Shown here in pieces: positions 5,381 through 12,530 of a stretch of DNA of 16,711 bases (position 1 is its first letter; each line of letters opens with the position of its first letter). Source of the stretch: Gemmatimonadota bacterium. Lineage in GTDB: Bacteria; Gemmatimonadota; Gemmatimonadetes; Gemmatimonadales; GWC2-71-9. The stretch spans positions 1 through 16,711 of the forward strand of contig QHUF01000045.1 in the NCBI GenBank assembly GCA_003221075.1, written 5' to 3'. The notes below the pieces were generated by a model that was given only the letters and a program-made list of their open reading frames with translations, did not search any database and had not been told where the DNA came from. Position numbers and translations under genes: made by a program.

Positions 5381-6235
5381 ATGCATCGTAGAGACGCCGT
5401 CGCGGCGCTTCTGGGTGGCCTCGTGTCGCCGTTGGTGCTCCACCCCGCTCCGGACTTTGGCAGCATCGAGCGGCAGGTCGCCGGCCGTCTTGGCGTAGCC
5501 GTGCTCGATACTGCGACCGGACGGCGCCTGGCGTACCGGGCGGACGAACGCTTCGCGATGTGTAGCACCTTCAAGTGGCTGCTCGGCGCGCAGATCCTGT
5601 CTCGTGCGGACGCTGGGACGGAACATTTGTCTCGTGTCGTGTCCTACGGCGAGACAGATTTGTTGGAGTACGCGCCTGTAACTCGCGCTCACGTGCGGGA
5701 GGGGGGCATGACGATATCGGGGCTCGTGAGCGCCGCTATCCAATACAGCGACAACACCGCGGCGAACCTCCTGTTACAGACGGTGGGCGGCCCGGCGTCG
5801 TTCACCGCGTACATACGTCAGCTCGGCGATCGCGTCACGCGACTCGATCGTGTCGAGCCGGACTTGAACAGCGCCATCCCGGGCGACGCACGCGATACCA
5901 CGACGCCCAACGCGATGGTGGCGAATCTGCGCGTGGTCCTGCTCGGGGACCATCTTGGTCGAGCCGCACGTGATCAGCTGATCGCATGGCTTGTCGGTAA
6001 CACCACTGGCGCCGAAAAGCTGCGCGCCGGGTTGCCGGCGACGTGGCGAGTCGGAGATAAGACGGGGATGGGCGCGCACGGCGCAACGAACGATGTGGCG
6101 ATCACTTGGCCAATCAATCGAGGGCCGGTACTCGTTGCCGCATATCTCGTGGACACGGAGGCGGGCGTCGCGGGCCGCAATGACGCCTTAGCGAACGTCG
6201 GTCACGCGGTTGGCCGATGGGTCCAAGCAGCTTGA
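5381..6235 (+). CDS. bla: Class A serine beta-lactamase
   Basis: This 284-residue enzyme carries the full class A motif set: the SxxK nucleophile motif S62-T-F-K65 (preceded by Cys61, the equivalent of Ambler Cys69), S123-D-N125, the omega-loop E159-P-D-L-N163 and K227-T-G229. WLVGNTTGAEKLRAGLP and WRVGDKTG match the C-terminal half of the family. The N-terminus has a twin-arginine motif (HRRDAVAALLGGL) and a hydrophobic core, suggesting Tat export to the periplasm. The residue after KTG is Met, followed by Gly, so the Cys69-Cys238 disulfide of KPC/NMC-type carbapenemases is absent. It should hydrolyse beta-lactams; the spectrum cannot be inferred. The ATG lies six bases after the lipoprotein stop with only a weak AGG as ribosome binding site. 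No LysR regulator is nearby. It sits in the cassette-rich island, but no intact attC follows it. Confidence 0.93.
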   Translation: MHRRDAVAALLGGLVSPLVLHPAPDFGSIERQVAGRLGVAVLDTATGRRLAYRADERFAMCSTFKWLLGAQILSRADAGTEHLSRVVSYGETDLLEYAPVTRAHVREGGMTISGLVSAAIQYSDNTAANLLLQTVGGPASFTAYIRQLGDRVTRLDRVEPDLNSAIPGDARDTTTPNAMVANLRVVLLGDHLGRAARDQLIAWLVGNTTGAEKLRAGLPATWRVGDKTGMGAHGATNDVAITWPINRGPVLVAAYLVDTEAGVAGRNDALANVGHAVGRWVQAA

Positions 6236-6720
6236 CGCGCTCTAACGCGCGTGAGGGAGGGCGCACGCACTTTATCCAAGAGCTCGAACGGACTCGGGAC
6301 GAGACGCTGAAGTGCTTCTCGCTCAACCATGGAGACCTGGCGCGCACCTACGCGCCAGGCAAGTGGTCAGTCGGCCATATCCTGCACCACCTCTCTGATA
6401 GCGAGACCGTCTTCTTCGACCGCATCCGGCGAGTGCTCAGTGAGCCTCGTCCGGTCGTCTGGGTGATGGATCAGGATGCCTGGGCGAAGGGACTGGACTA
6501 TTCACAGGTCCCGCTCGAGGTCTCCCGTCATGTGTTCGAGTCCGTTCGCAACGCAATCATCTACTACGCCGGTGAGCACTATGAGCGGAGTGGCCACCTG
6601 GAGTTCGTGCACAGCGTAGACGGCGTGCGCACCTTGCGGGACGAATTCGATAAAGTCGCCGCTCATAACGAACATCACCTGAGTCAAGTCAGATTGGCGC
6701 TGGGGCGTCCCGCCGCCTAA
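6217..6720 (+). CDS. DinB-family (DinB_2) putative metal-binding protein
   Basis: Four-helix-bundle DinB/YfiT-like protein. Conserved segments are HFIQELERTRDETL, ARTYAPGKWSVGHILHHLSDSE (HH at residues 57-58) and the C-terminal VAAHNEHHLSQVRLAL, giving the histidine triad that binds a divalent metal in this superfamily. The biochemical role is unknown; thiol transfer or stress roles occur in relatives. The start is uncertain. ATG 6217 lies inside the beta-lactamase gene and adds about 17 residues without homology; TTG 6232 overlaps the beta-lactamase stop. The conserved part starts exactly at an ACG codon (6265-6267) that follows a good GGGAGGG ribosome site, so a lost ATG or an ACG start is likely. 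The TAA stop lies within a GCCTAAC box (6715-6721), as in the true cassette gene at 862-1395. Confidence 0.8.
   Translation: MGPSSLTRSNAREGGRTHFIQELERTRDETLKCFSLNHGDLARTYAPGKWSVGHILHHLSDSETVFFDRIRRVLSEPRPVVWVMDQDAWAKGLDYSQVPLEVSRHVFESVRNAIIYYAGEHYERSGHLEFVHSVDGVRTLRDEFDKVAAHNEHHLSQVRLALGRPAA
6239..6260. repeat. Short bulged hairpin after the beta-lactamase gene
   Basis: A CTCTAAC box at 6240-6246 is followed by the palindrome ACGCGCGT (6245-6252) and GAG, which can close a bulged stem with the first CTC. It begins five bases after the beta-lactamase stop. It resembles the elements at 787-812 and 6716-6737 in starting with (C/T)CTAAC and holding a GCGCGTG-like core. Its right part also supplies the GGGAGGG ribosome site for the next gene. 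It may be an attC relic or just a local palindrome. Confidence 0.35.
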
Positions 6721-6737
6721 CATGCGCGTGACTTAGG
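6716..6737. repeat. Short CCTAAC...TTAGG hairpin at the DinB stop
   Basis: CCTAA (6716-6720) pairs with TTAGG (6733-6737), with CA and TG nearby also able to pair around a GCGC centre. The full box GCCTAAC (6715-6721) matches the attC R-double-prime consensus and contains the TAA stop of the DinB gene. The right arm reads ACTTAGG rather than GTTAGG. It is too short for a working attC and has no T-tract. Confidence 0.45.
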
Positions 6738-6750
6738 AAGGAAAGGCCAC

Positions 6751-6999
6751 ATGGAACCAGGTGTGTTTCTTGCCGCGCTTCTCATATTCATAGGGATTCC
6801 CGCGTTCACGGTCCTCAAGATCGCTCGCCTCCGCGCCGCTCGTCCGCAATCACCCTCGGCCGACGTCACGGAGCGCCTCGAGGCAGTTGAACATCGTGTC
6901 GAGGACCTCCAACAAGAGCTGGCCGAAACACAGGAGCGTCTCGATTTCGCCGAGCGCTTGCTCAGCAAGGCACGGGAAGAGCGGCGGATAGGCAACTGA
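6751..6999 (+). CDS. Small membrane-anchored coiled-coil protein
   Basis: This 82-residue protein has one N-terminal transmembrane helix (about 5-24, VFLAALLIFIGIPAFTVLKI), a short basic stretch (ARLRAARP) and a heptad-rich helix from about 39 to 78 (VTERLEAVEHRVEDLQQELAETQERLDFAERLL). The layout, one helix plus a cytoplasmic coiled coil, recalls PspB-like phage-shock proteins, but there is no specific signature, so that name is not assigned. The start is well supported by AGGAAGGAAAGG (6735-6746) just upstream. The following gene starts two bases after its stop, so both are translated from one message. Confidence 0.8.
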   Translation: MEPGVFLAALLIFIGIPAFTVLKIARLRAARPQSPSADVTERLEAVEHRVEDLQQELAETQERLDFAERLLSKAREERRIGN

Positions 7000-7001
7000 G
7001 T

Positions 7002-7541
7002 GTGCGCGTCACCTTCCTTGCTCTCCTCGTTCTCGCTGTTCTGGCGGTCATGCTGTGGCGCGTTCGGCGGAAGCCCCCGGATCCACAGGCCGCCGCCGCC
7101 ACGGCAATGCTGCGGCAGAAGATCCTCACTCGTGAATTCATTCGGGCAGCCGGCCCCGGCCAGCCCGGTGTACCGCGTTGCGTGCTGATGGACTGGAATA
7201 TCGGGGGAGCTGTTGCCACGGTGGTGGCCTTCGACGACGGATCCACGAGTCTTTACCTCAGCACGGGGGGCGGCTTCATCGGGGCCGGCGGACACGAAAG
7301 CGTCCGAACCGCCGCCGCGGAATTCCGGACGCTCGCTGCGTCTTTGATTCGGCAGTTCCAGCCCACCGACACCTTTCCACTGGCGCCAGAGAAAAGCATC
7401 ATCTTCTACGTCGTCACGGACTCGGCGACGCTCACTTCAGGCCCCATTACCACGTCCGCCGTGCACCGTCCAGAACATCCACTCTTCAAGCTCGAGCAAA
7501 CCGCCCAGCGCGTCATCACAGAGATTCGTCGGGCAACATGA
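7002..7541 (+). CDS. Hypothetical membrane-anchored protein
   Basis: This 179-residue protein starts with one hydrophobic helix (about 3-20, VTFLALLVLAVLAVMLWR) and a basic stop-transfer RVRRKP. The soluble part contains MDWNIGGAVATVVAFDDGSTSLYLSTGGGFIGAGGHESV, a beta-rich glycine segment, then an amphipathic helix AAAEFRTLAASLIRQF and the strand KSIIFYVVTDSATLTSG. I know similar proteins only as hypothetical. The GTG start is two bases past the stop of the coiled-coil gene, which argues for translational coupling and perhaps for a complex of the two membrane proteins. An out-of-frame GTG at 7000 is not used. Confidence 0.72.
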   Translation: MRVTFLALLVLAVLAVMLWRVRRKPPDPQAAAATAMLRQKILTREFIRAAGPGQPGVPRCVLMDWNIGGAVATVVAFDDGSTSLYLSTGGGFIGAGGHESVRTAAAEFRTLAASLIRQFQPTDTFPLAPEKSIIFYVVTDSATLTSGPITTSAVHRPEHPLFKLEQTAQRVITEIRRAT

Positions 7542-7652
7542 ACTTCTAGCCAGCTGTCGCAAACCTACCACACAAAGTTGGTCGAGGACGTCACCGAGGA
7601 GCGCTCCGGCATCGTGAGCCGGCGGCATATGCATTGCCGCCGTTGATGGGGA

Positions 7653-8864
7653 ATGCCTCGTTCGCCCCTTCATGCTGCCACAGTTCCACTCGGCATAGCC
7701 GCTGCCACCGCGGGTCTGGTATTCGCTGCCTGCAAGGGCGAAGGACCATTGGCAGCGTTTCTCCCGCGCCCGACCCACCTGGAGATCAGGATCCAGCCGA
7801 ACGGGGCCAGAATTGGGTCACCACTCGGCGTGCAACCCATCGTCGAAGTCCGCGACTCTTATGGACGGGTGGTGAAAGACGCGGTTCCGGTAACCGTCGC
7901 GTTGGCATCTGGCGATGGTCACCTGCTGGGCACAGTCGTGGTAAACGCTGTAGACGGCGTCGCGCGCTTCACAGACCTTCGATTGACGGGCGGCTACGGC
8001 GCCAAGACTCTGACCTTTACGTCGCCAGGACTGCGCTCCGCGACCGCGGATTCCATGGATCTATCACCCGCGGTCAGGTCACGGCTCGATCGACCGGACG
8101 ACATCACCGGATCTCAGGTTCATGTCATCTACGTACTGCCCCGTGGTGCGACGGACCGAGAACTCGATACCAAAGTGGACATTGCGAATTCCGTGGCGGC
8201 CTTCCAGGGCTGGCTAGCTCGCGCCACGAGAATGCAGATCCGCTTCGATCTCTACCAGGGAGACCTCGACGTATCGTTTTTTGAGCTCAGCCGCCCCGAT
8301 TCTGAAATGCGGCTGTTCGGCGCATTCGTTGTGACCGAAATCGAACGCGAACTCGCGGGAGCCGGCGTCATTCAGCAAGACAAGCGGTACTTGATCTATT
8401 ATGGCGGGGGCACCGCGGCCTTCGTGTGTGGAGGTGCTGCCTGGCCGCCCATAGTAGAAGGTCAAGTAGCAGCGATTTATCTTGGCGCCTGCCCAGGCGA
8501 ACTAGCTAGCGGACCCAATGACTCCCCCGGGTATTGGGAATTTGCCGCGCTGCACGACCTGCTCCATACCCTCGGGATCGTGTCCTCTGCGGCGCCGCAC
8601 CACACCGCCAACAGCTGGGGGCATGTGCCTGAACCTGAAGACCTCATGTACGGCGGCGGTACGAGTCCATGGGAGCCCACCACCGTCGATGTGAATGGCG
8701 ATGACTATTTTTCTCCCAATCTGCCCGATAGCCTTTCTAACCTCGCAACAAATGTCTTCGTGGAACCGGTTGCGGCGACGGTTGCCGCTGCTTCCGCACC
8801 AGCAGGCGTACACCCGCGTATCTCATCGATTCTTCCCGCGCATTCACCATTCCCTAAGCCCTAA
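7653..8864 (+). CDS. Lipoprotein with Ig-like domain and zincin-like metallopeptidase domain
   Basis: This 403-residue protein has a signal peptide ending in the lipobox FAAC (Cys27). Residues about 40-135 read as a bacterial Ig-like/invasin repeat (QPNGARIGSPLGVQPIVEVRDSYGRVVKDAVPVTVAL...GVARFTDLRLTGGYGAKTLTFTS). The C-terminal part resembles secreted zincins: H301-D-L-L-H305-TLG, then APHH (316-317), GHV and DLMY, the last a possible Met-turn. The catalytic glutamate of HExxH is Asp302 here, so peptidase activity may be low or lost. Two cysteines (FVCGG, GACPG) could form a disulfide. A role at the outer surface is likely. The ATG has a poor ribosome site, and the upstream gap of 111 bases shows no clear promoter. 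Confidence 0.72.
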   Translation: MPRSPLHAATVPLGIAAATAGLVFAACKGEGPLAAFLPRPTHLEIRIQPNGARIGSPLGVQPIVEVRDSYGRVVKDAVPVTVALASGDGHLLGTVVVNAVDGVARFTDLRLTGGYGAKTLTFTSPGLRSATADSMDLSPAVRSRLDRPDDITGSQVHVIYVLPRGATDRELDTKVDIANSVAAFQGWLARATRMQIRFDLYQGDLDVSFFELSRPDSEMRLFGAFVVTEIERELAGAGVIQQDKRYLIYYGGGTAAFVCGGAAWPPIVEGQVAAIYLGACPGELASGPNDSPGYWEFAALHDLLHTLGIVSSAAPHHTANSWGHVPEPEDLMYGGGTSPWEPTTVDVNGDDYFSPNLPDSLSNLATNVFVEPVAATVAAASAPAGVHPRISSILPAHSPFPKP

Positions 8865-8911
8865 GCAGCCGCTCAACGTCGTCTGTAGTAAAATCCATCT
8901 GTGGTCCGAAC

Positions 8912-9613
8912 ATGACGAGTGCCGAATCCGGGATGTCCAAACACGATGTGGAGTTCGGCGATTGGTTCTATCAGCAGATCGCCGACGCCTTCATAGTCAA
9001 GCGCACAGACTGGGTCGACAGCATTGCCGCTCGTCTGCAGGCTGGGCGCGCAGCAGCTGCCCGTCATGAAGTCATTCTGATTTTGCTCAGTGACATGACC
9101 GCATTCACCGCGCCTGGGCGATTTATCTATGTCACTGGCCGCCTAGTTGAATACTGCCCCGGTGAGGCGGCTTTAGCGTTTGTCATCGCGCACGAACTCG
9201 CGCATCACGACCTCGGACACCTACGTTACTTCCCTCGCTGGTTTCGAGAGGTCGGGGCAAATTGGATTACCGAGATCATATTCCTGGTAGTCCATGGGGT
9301 TCAGCACTTCTTTTATAGTCCCGAGCGAGAGTCTGCGGCAGACAGGTATGCGTTGGACCTCTGCACACGCGTGGGTTACGACCCGACCGATTGTCTACAG
9401 CTCTTCGATCAGGTAGAAGCGAGGCTCCTGGACCTCGGGGACATCGCCGGCGTCTACGGGCCACAGGAGTCAGACGATGAGTTGCTTCCAACAGCTCCGT
9501 TGATGACCAAGCTGCGCATCTGGGCCTGGCAGCGTACGCGGGGCTACTTACCCGTTCGTGATCGGCGTCGGGCGCTGGAGGTTTACTTGTCTCATGGCGG
9601 TGGTCAGGGGTGA
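8912..9613 (+). CDS. M48-type zinc metalloprotease
   Basis: This 233-residue protein has the gluzincin zinc motif H94-E-L-A-H98 in VIAHELAHHDLGH and the downstream third-ligand motif E140-S-A-A-D144 (SPERESAADRYALDLC), both typical of peptidase family M48. There is no signal peptide. A hydrophobic patch at 119-135 (ITEIIFLVVHGVQHFFY) between the motifs could be a membrane-associated segment, as in HtpX/Oma1 relatives. The substrate is unknown; membrane protein quality control is the general role of the family. ATG 8912 is used; ATG 8933 (residue 8) is an equal alternative, since neither has a strong ribosome site. It ends two bases from the convergent kinase gene. Confidence 0.85.
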   Translation: MTSAESGMSKHDVEFGDWFYQQIADAFIVKRTDWVDSIAARLQAGRAAAARHEVILILLSDMTAFTAPGRFIYVTGRLVEYCPGEAALAFVIAHELAHHDLGHLRYFPRWFREVGANWITEIIFLVVHGVQHFFYSPERESAADRYALDLCTRVGYDPTDCLQLFDQVEARLLDLGDIAGVYGPQESDDELLPTAPLMTKLRIWAWQRTRGYLPVRDRRRALEVYLSHGGGQG

Positions 9614-9622
9614 GGCTACCCC
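9607..9622. other. Small hairpin spanning both convergent stop codons
   Basis: GGGGT (9607-9611) pairs with ACCCC (9618-9622) around a GAGGCT loop. The stop codons of the M48-type gene (9611-9613) and of the kinase gene (9618-9616 on the minus strand) lie within it. There is no T-tract, so intrinsic termination is weak at best, yet it is the only structure separating the two convergent transcripts. Confidence 0.4.
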
Positions 9623-11676
9623 AGTCGCGCCAATGCGTCGTGCATCTCCGTCGCCGTGGCGTAGCGATCCGCGGGATTCTTGGCCATCGCCTTCAAGATC
9701 ACCGCCGCCAAGACGGGCGGCACTTCGGCGTTGAACTTGCGCGGGTCTGGCGTCTCTTCCTCCAAATGCTTCGCGACTAACGCCCACGTCGTCTCCGCCT
9801 CGAACGGCAGGCGACCCGTCAGGCACTCGAACAGCACCACGCCCGCGGCATAGAGGTCACTGCGCGGATCGAGCTCGGCACCCGAGAGCTGCTCCGGCGA
9901 CATGTAGTCCGGCGTCCCGATCGACGTGCCCGCCTCGGTGAGACCTTTGCCCTTCGGCGGATTGGCGAGTCGTGCGATGCCGAAGTCCATCACCTTCAAA
10001 AATCCGCTCGGCTCCACAACGATATTCTGCGGCTTGATGTCGCGGTGGATCACGCCCTCCGCGTGCGCGACCTCCAGGGCCCGGCACAGCTGCTTACCGA
10101 CGGTCAGCGTCACGGCGACGGGCAGCTTGCCGCGCGAAACAATCAATTGCTTGAGCGATGTGCCCTCGACGTACTCCATCGTCAGGTAGTACATCCCGTT
10201 CTGCTCGCCGAGGTCGTAGGTGCGCACGACGTTGCGATGCGCGATGCGCCGCGCCAGACGGATTTCCTGCTTGAAGCGATCGAGCCCGGCGCTGCCGCCA
10301 GCCATCGCCTCCGGCTTGAGCGTCTTGATGGCGATCGGCTCCTGCAGCTCGCGGTCGAATGCCCGGTACACGACGCCCATGCCGCCGGCGCCGATCATCT
10401 CCTTGACCTCGTAGCGCCCGGCGAACGTGGCGCCCGGCCGCAGCTGGTCGCCGCCGACGGCGCGGACCGCGGTCGGCATGGTGTCGATACGCTGCGTCGG
10501 CGCGCCCCCTGACGTCTGCATCATGTAGTCGACGAGCGCGGCTTTGGCCTTGAGGTCTTCGACCAACGCTCGGAACGCCTGCGACAGAATGCCGATCTCG
10601 TCACGCGACTTCACGGCGATGTCCACGCTGTAATCGCCGTCCTGCACTTTGCGCGTGGCGAGCGCGAGCCGGCGGACCGGCCCCGTGATCTGACGTGCCT
10701 GGACGAAGGCGAAAATCAACGCCAGCACGACGCCGAGCGCGACGGCCCACAGCATCGTCCGCTGCAGCGCGTTGAACGCCGCGAGCTCAGACTCGCGCGA
10801 GCGCAGCGCGACGAAGCCGCCGCGCACGTCACCACTGGGCGAGCGAATTGCCCCGGCCAGGCCGATGAGATGCTGGTTCCCCAGCTCCGCCGCGAGCGCT
10901 ATTCCCTCGCCTCCGCTGTCCGCCGCGAGCGCGTCCGTCTTCACCGTGCTCCGCAACGCCGGTGCGATATCCTGCGCGGGAACGGTACTCGCGACCACGA
11001 CCGGCTGGTTGAGCGTATCGAGCGCGAAGAACACGACGTCGGAGGTCGTGGCCTGCTTGATGGCGGTGGCGAGGGAGTCGTCGATCTGGTAGGTGGCGAC
11101 GAGCGCACCGAGTGGCGCCGATGTGGGACGATCGCGCAGCGGCGTGCCGACGGCGATGAACATCGCGCCCCGCACATCGTCCAGCCACGCGCCGCTGGTC
11201 TGCTCGCCGCTCAGCGCATCGGCGACGAGTGGGGCGACCGACAGATCGCGGTCATACTGCTCGCGGTAGTCGGTGCGCGCGATCAGGACGCCATCGCTGT
11301 TCGTGACCAGCACCCACGCCGCGTCGATGAGCCCGCGGATGTCGTCGGCCTGATCCAGGGCTTCGGCCCGCGCGCGCTGATCGAGCAGGCGCTGCCGGTA
11401 CTGCGGGACATCCGTCGCAACCGTGCTCGCGCGCCCCAGCGTGCGCGTGCGAGCGGCGAGATAGTCGTCCACCGCCCGGCGCGTCGAGAGCAGCGCGCGG
11501 TGAATCGACGCATCGGCGGTCCGGTGCGCCTTGACCGACGTGACTCCGAACGTGATGCCGAGCACCGCCACGACGAGCAGCGCAGACGCGAGAAAGATCT
11601 TCGCGGTCAGGCCGAACGGGGGGGCGGGGGCGGCGGCGGGGGCGGGGGCCGGTCTAGTAGCGCTCGAGCCCGGCAT
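9616..11676 (-). CDS. Transmembrane Ser/Thr protein kinase with extracytoplasmic sensor and HAMP domain
   Basis: 686 residues. After a Pro/Ala-rich N-terminus (about 8-20) come a first transmembrane helix (about 27-46), an extracytoplasmic cache-like sensor region (about 50-305, with WVLVTNSDGVLIARTD and VATYQIDDSL), a second helix (about 308-328) and a HAMP domain (ITGPVRRLALATRKVQDGDYSVD...DEIGILSQAF). The Hanks-type kinase domain has the glycine loop IGAGGMGVVYRAFD, the ATP-binding Lys in IAIKTLK (about 451), the catalytic loop HRDIKPQN (about 542-549), DFG (about 564) and GTPDYMSPEQ. All residues needed for activity are present. The order sensor-HAMP-kinase is that of a histidine kinase, whereas bacterial Hanks kinases usually have the kinase domain first. 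The start overlaps the cupredoxin gene by 23 bases, suggesting coupled translation. Confidence 0.93.
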   Translation of the reverse strand: MPGSSATRPAPAPAAAPAPPFGLTAKIFLASALLVVAVLGITFGVTSVKAHRTADASIHRALLSTRRAVDDYLAARTRTLGRASTVATDVPQYRQRLLDQRARAEALDQADDIRGLIDAAWVLVTNSDGVLIARTDYREQYDRDLSVAPLVADALSGEQTSGAWLDDVRGAMFIAVGTPLRDRPTSAPLGALVATYQIDDSLATAIKQATTSDVVFFALDTLNQPVVVASTVPAQDIAPALRSTVKTDALAADSGGEGIALAAELGNQHLIGLAGAIRSPSGDVRGGFVALRSRESELAAFNALQRTMLWAVALGVVLALIFAFVQARQITGPVRRLALATRKVQDGDYSVDIAVKSRDEIGILSQAFRALVEDLKAKAALVDYMMQTSGGAPTQRIDTMPTAVRAVGGDQLRPGATFAGRYEVKEMIGAGGMGVVYRAFDRELQEPIAIKTLKPEAMAGGSAGLDRFKQEIRLARRIAHRNVVRTYDLGEQNGMYYLTMEYVEGTSLKQLIVSRGKLPVAVTLTVGKQLCRALEVAHAEGVIHRDIKPQNIVVEPSGFLKVMDFGIARLANPPKGKGLTEAGTSIGTPDYMSPEQLSGAELDPRSDLYAAGVVLFECLTGRLPFEAETTWALVAKHLEEETPDPRKFNAEVPPVLAAVILKAMAKNPADRYATATEMHDALARLG
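11618..11648 (+). other. G-quadruplex motif
   Basis: The plus strand carries four long G runs: G7 (11618-11624), G5 (11626-11630), G5 (11638-11642) and G5 (11644-11648), with loops of 1, 7 and 1 bases. This greatly exceeds the G3 rule for quadruplexes. The plus strand is the template strand for the kinase gene, and the motif encodes its Pro/Ala-rich N-terminus. It lies six bases from the cupredoxin stop codon, where it could slow polymerase or be prone to slippage. Confidence 0.7.
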
Positions 11677-12325
11677 TCGTCGGGTAGTCGTCCCCGTACT
11701 TGTTACGGTGGGGCTGCCACTTGTAGCCGCGCGCGTTCAGGGCAATCTGGAGGTCGGACTCCGCGACGCTGGCAGACACGTCTTTCACGACCTCGCTGGG
11801 GATGCGCTCGTGCCACACGTGCAGCCGATATCGCCCGGCGGGCACGTTCTCGATCGTGAAGCTACCGTCGCTCGCGGGCTGGGCGTAATAGCGGTTCGCC
11901 ATCACCCAAACGTACGCCACCATGCGCGGATGCACGTTGCAGTAGACGCGGACGAGACCGGGATGCTCGAACGTGTAGCTCTTCGCCTCGCCGCGGCCGT
12001 ACAGCCCGAGGTCGAAGCTGTTGGGCTCGCTGACGGAGAAGACGTTGTGGTTGAATGGATCGTGATTGGGAAAGCGCACCGTCGAGCCGACGGGGATGAC
12101 CACCACGTGCGGCGCGTACTTCTTGTCGGTGATGGCGATTTCCACGGTAGCCGGGTTTGCCGCCGTCGCCACCGCGGCGGGCGATTCGAGATAGAGCACC
12201 GCGTCGCTCAGGTCCGACGAGGGCTTGTTGTTCTTTTCGAGAATCACGATCTTGCCGGCCACGCGACTGGCGGCGGACACGGTCGCGAGGGCAAGCACGG
12301 CAACGATTCCCACGAGCAAGCGCAT
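11654..12325 (-). CDS. Plastocyanin-like cupredoxin with C-terminal carboxypeptidase-regulatory-like domain
   Basis: This 223-residue secreted protein has a signal peptide (MRLLVGIVAVLALATVSAAS). A blue-copper domain spans about 60-140: the FPNHDPFNHNVFS segment gives His93, and YCNVHPRM gives Cys129, His132 and Met135, a complete type I copper site. The C-terminal part (GSFTIENVPAGRYRLHVWHERIPSEVVKDVSV-like, about 153-190) resembles the beta-sandwich of carboxypeptidase regulatory-like domains. Such fusions are often labelled methylamine-utilisation-like, but no amine dehydrogenase is present here. It probably carries electrons or binds copper in the periplasm. GGAGG lies a few bases before the ATG. 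Its stop lies within the kinase gene start, so copper status and kinase signalling may be linked. Confidence 0.85.
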   Translation of the reverse strand: MRLLVGIVAVLALATVSAASRVAGKIVILEKNNKPSSDLSDAVLYLESPAAVATAANPATVEIAITDKKYAPHVVVIPVGSTVRFPNHDPFNHNVFSVSEPNSFDLGLYGRGEAKSYTFEHPGLVRVYCNVHPRMVAYVWVMANRYYAQPASDGSFTIENVPAGRYRLHVWHERIPSEVVKDVSASVAESDLQIALNARGYKWQPHRNKYGDDYPTNAGLERY

Positions 12326-12530
12326 CGCACCTCCGCGAAACTGTTGCGTCCGAGGGCGTGGAGCTTACTGTATTGCTATCCAACTCGCCAGGAGTGGGCC
12401 GTGATACGGGTCTTGCTTTTTCTAGGAGATCCGCAGGGCCCGCTGGCAGTGGCGGCACGCGAACGGACGTTAACAGTGGCGGTTCCAGGCGTGGGGCTAT
12501 AGCCGGTCAGCTGGTAGGTGTGCGTCTCCG
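12326..12530. promoter_or_regulatory. 205-bp intergenic region upstream of the cupredoxin gene
   Basis: It holds the GGAGG ribosome site of the cupredoxin gene next to 12325 and presumably the promoter of the cupredoxin-kinase pair. A -10-like TACAGT can be read on the minus strand near 12367-12372 without a good -35. The 10-bp palindrome GGCTATAGCC (12493-12502) lies near the end of the ClC gene. No typical terminator or RNA gene was recognised. Confidence 0.35.

Noticed and set aside
10870..11859. 329-residue plus-strand open frame
   Set aside because: It is antisense to the kinase and cupredoxin genes, with Arg-rich low-complexity translation and a poly-Gly tract from the G-rich repeat.
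12493..12502. GGCTATAGCC palindrome as a terminator of the ClC gene
   Set aside because: The stem is short, lacks a loop and has no T-tract; terminator function is not supported.
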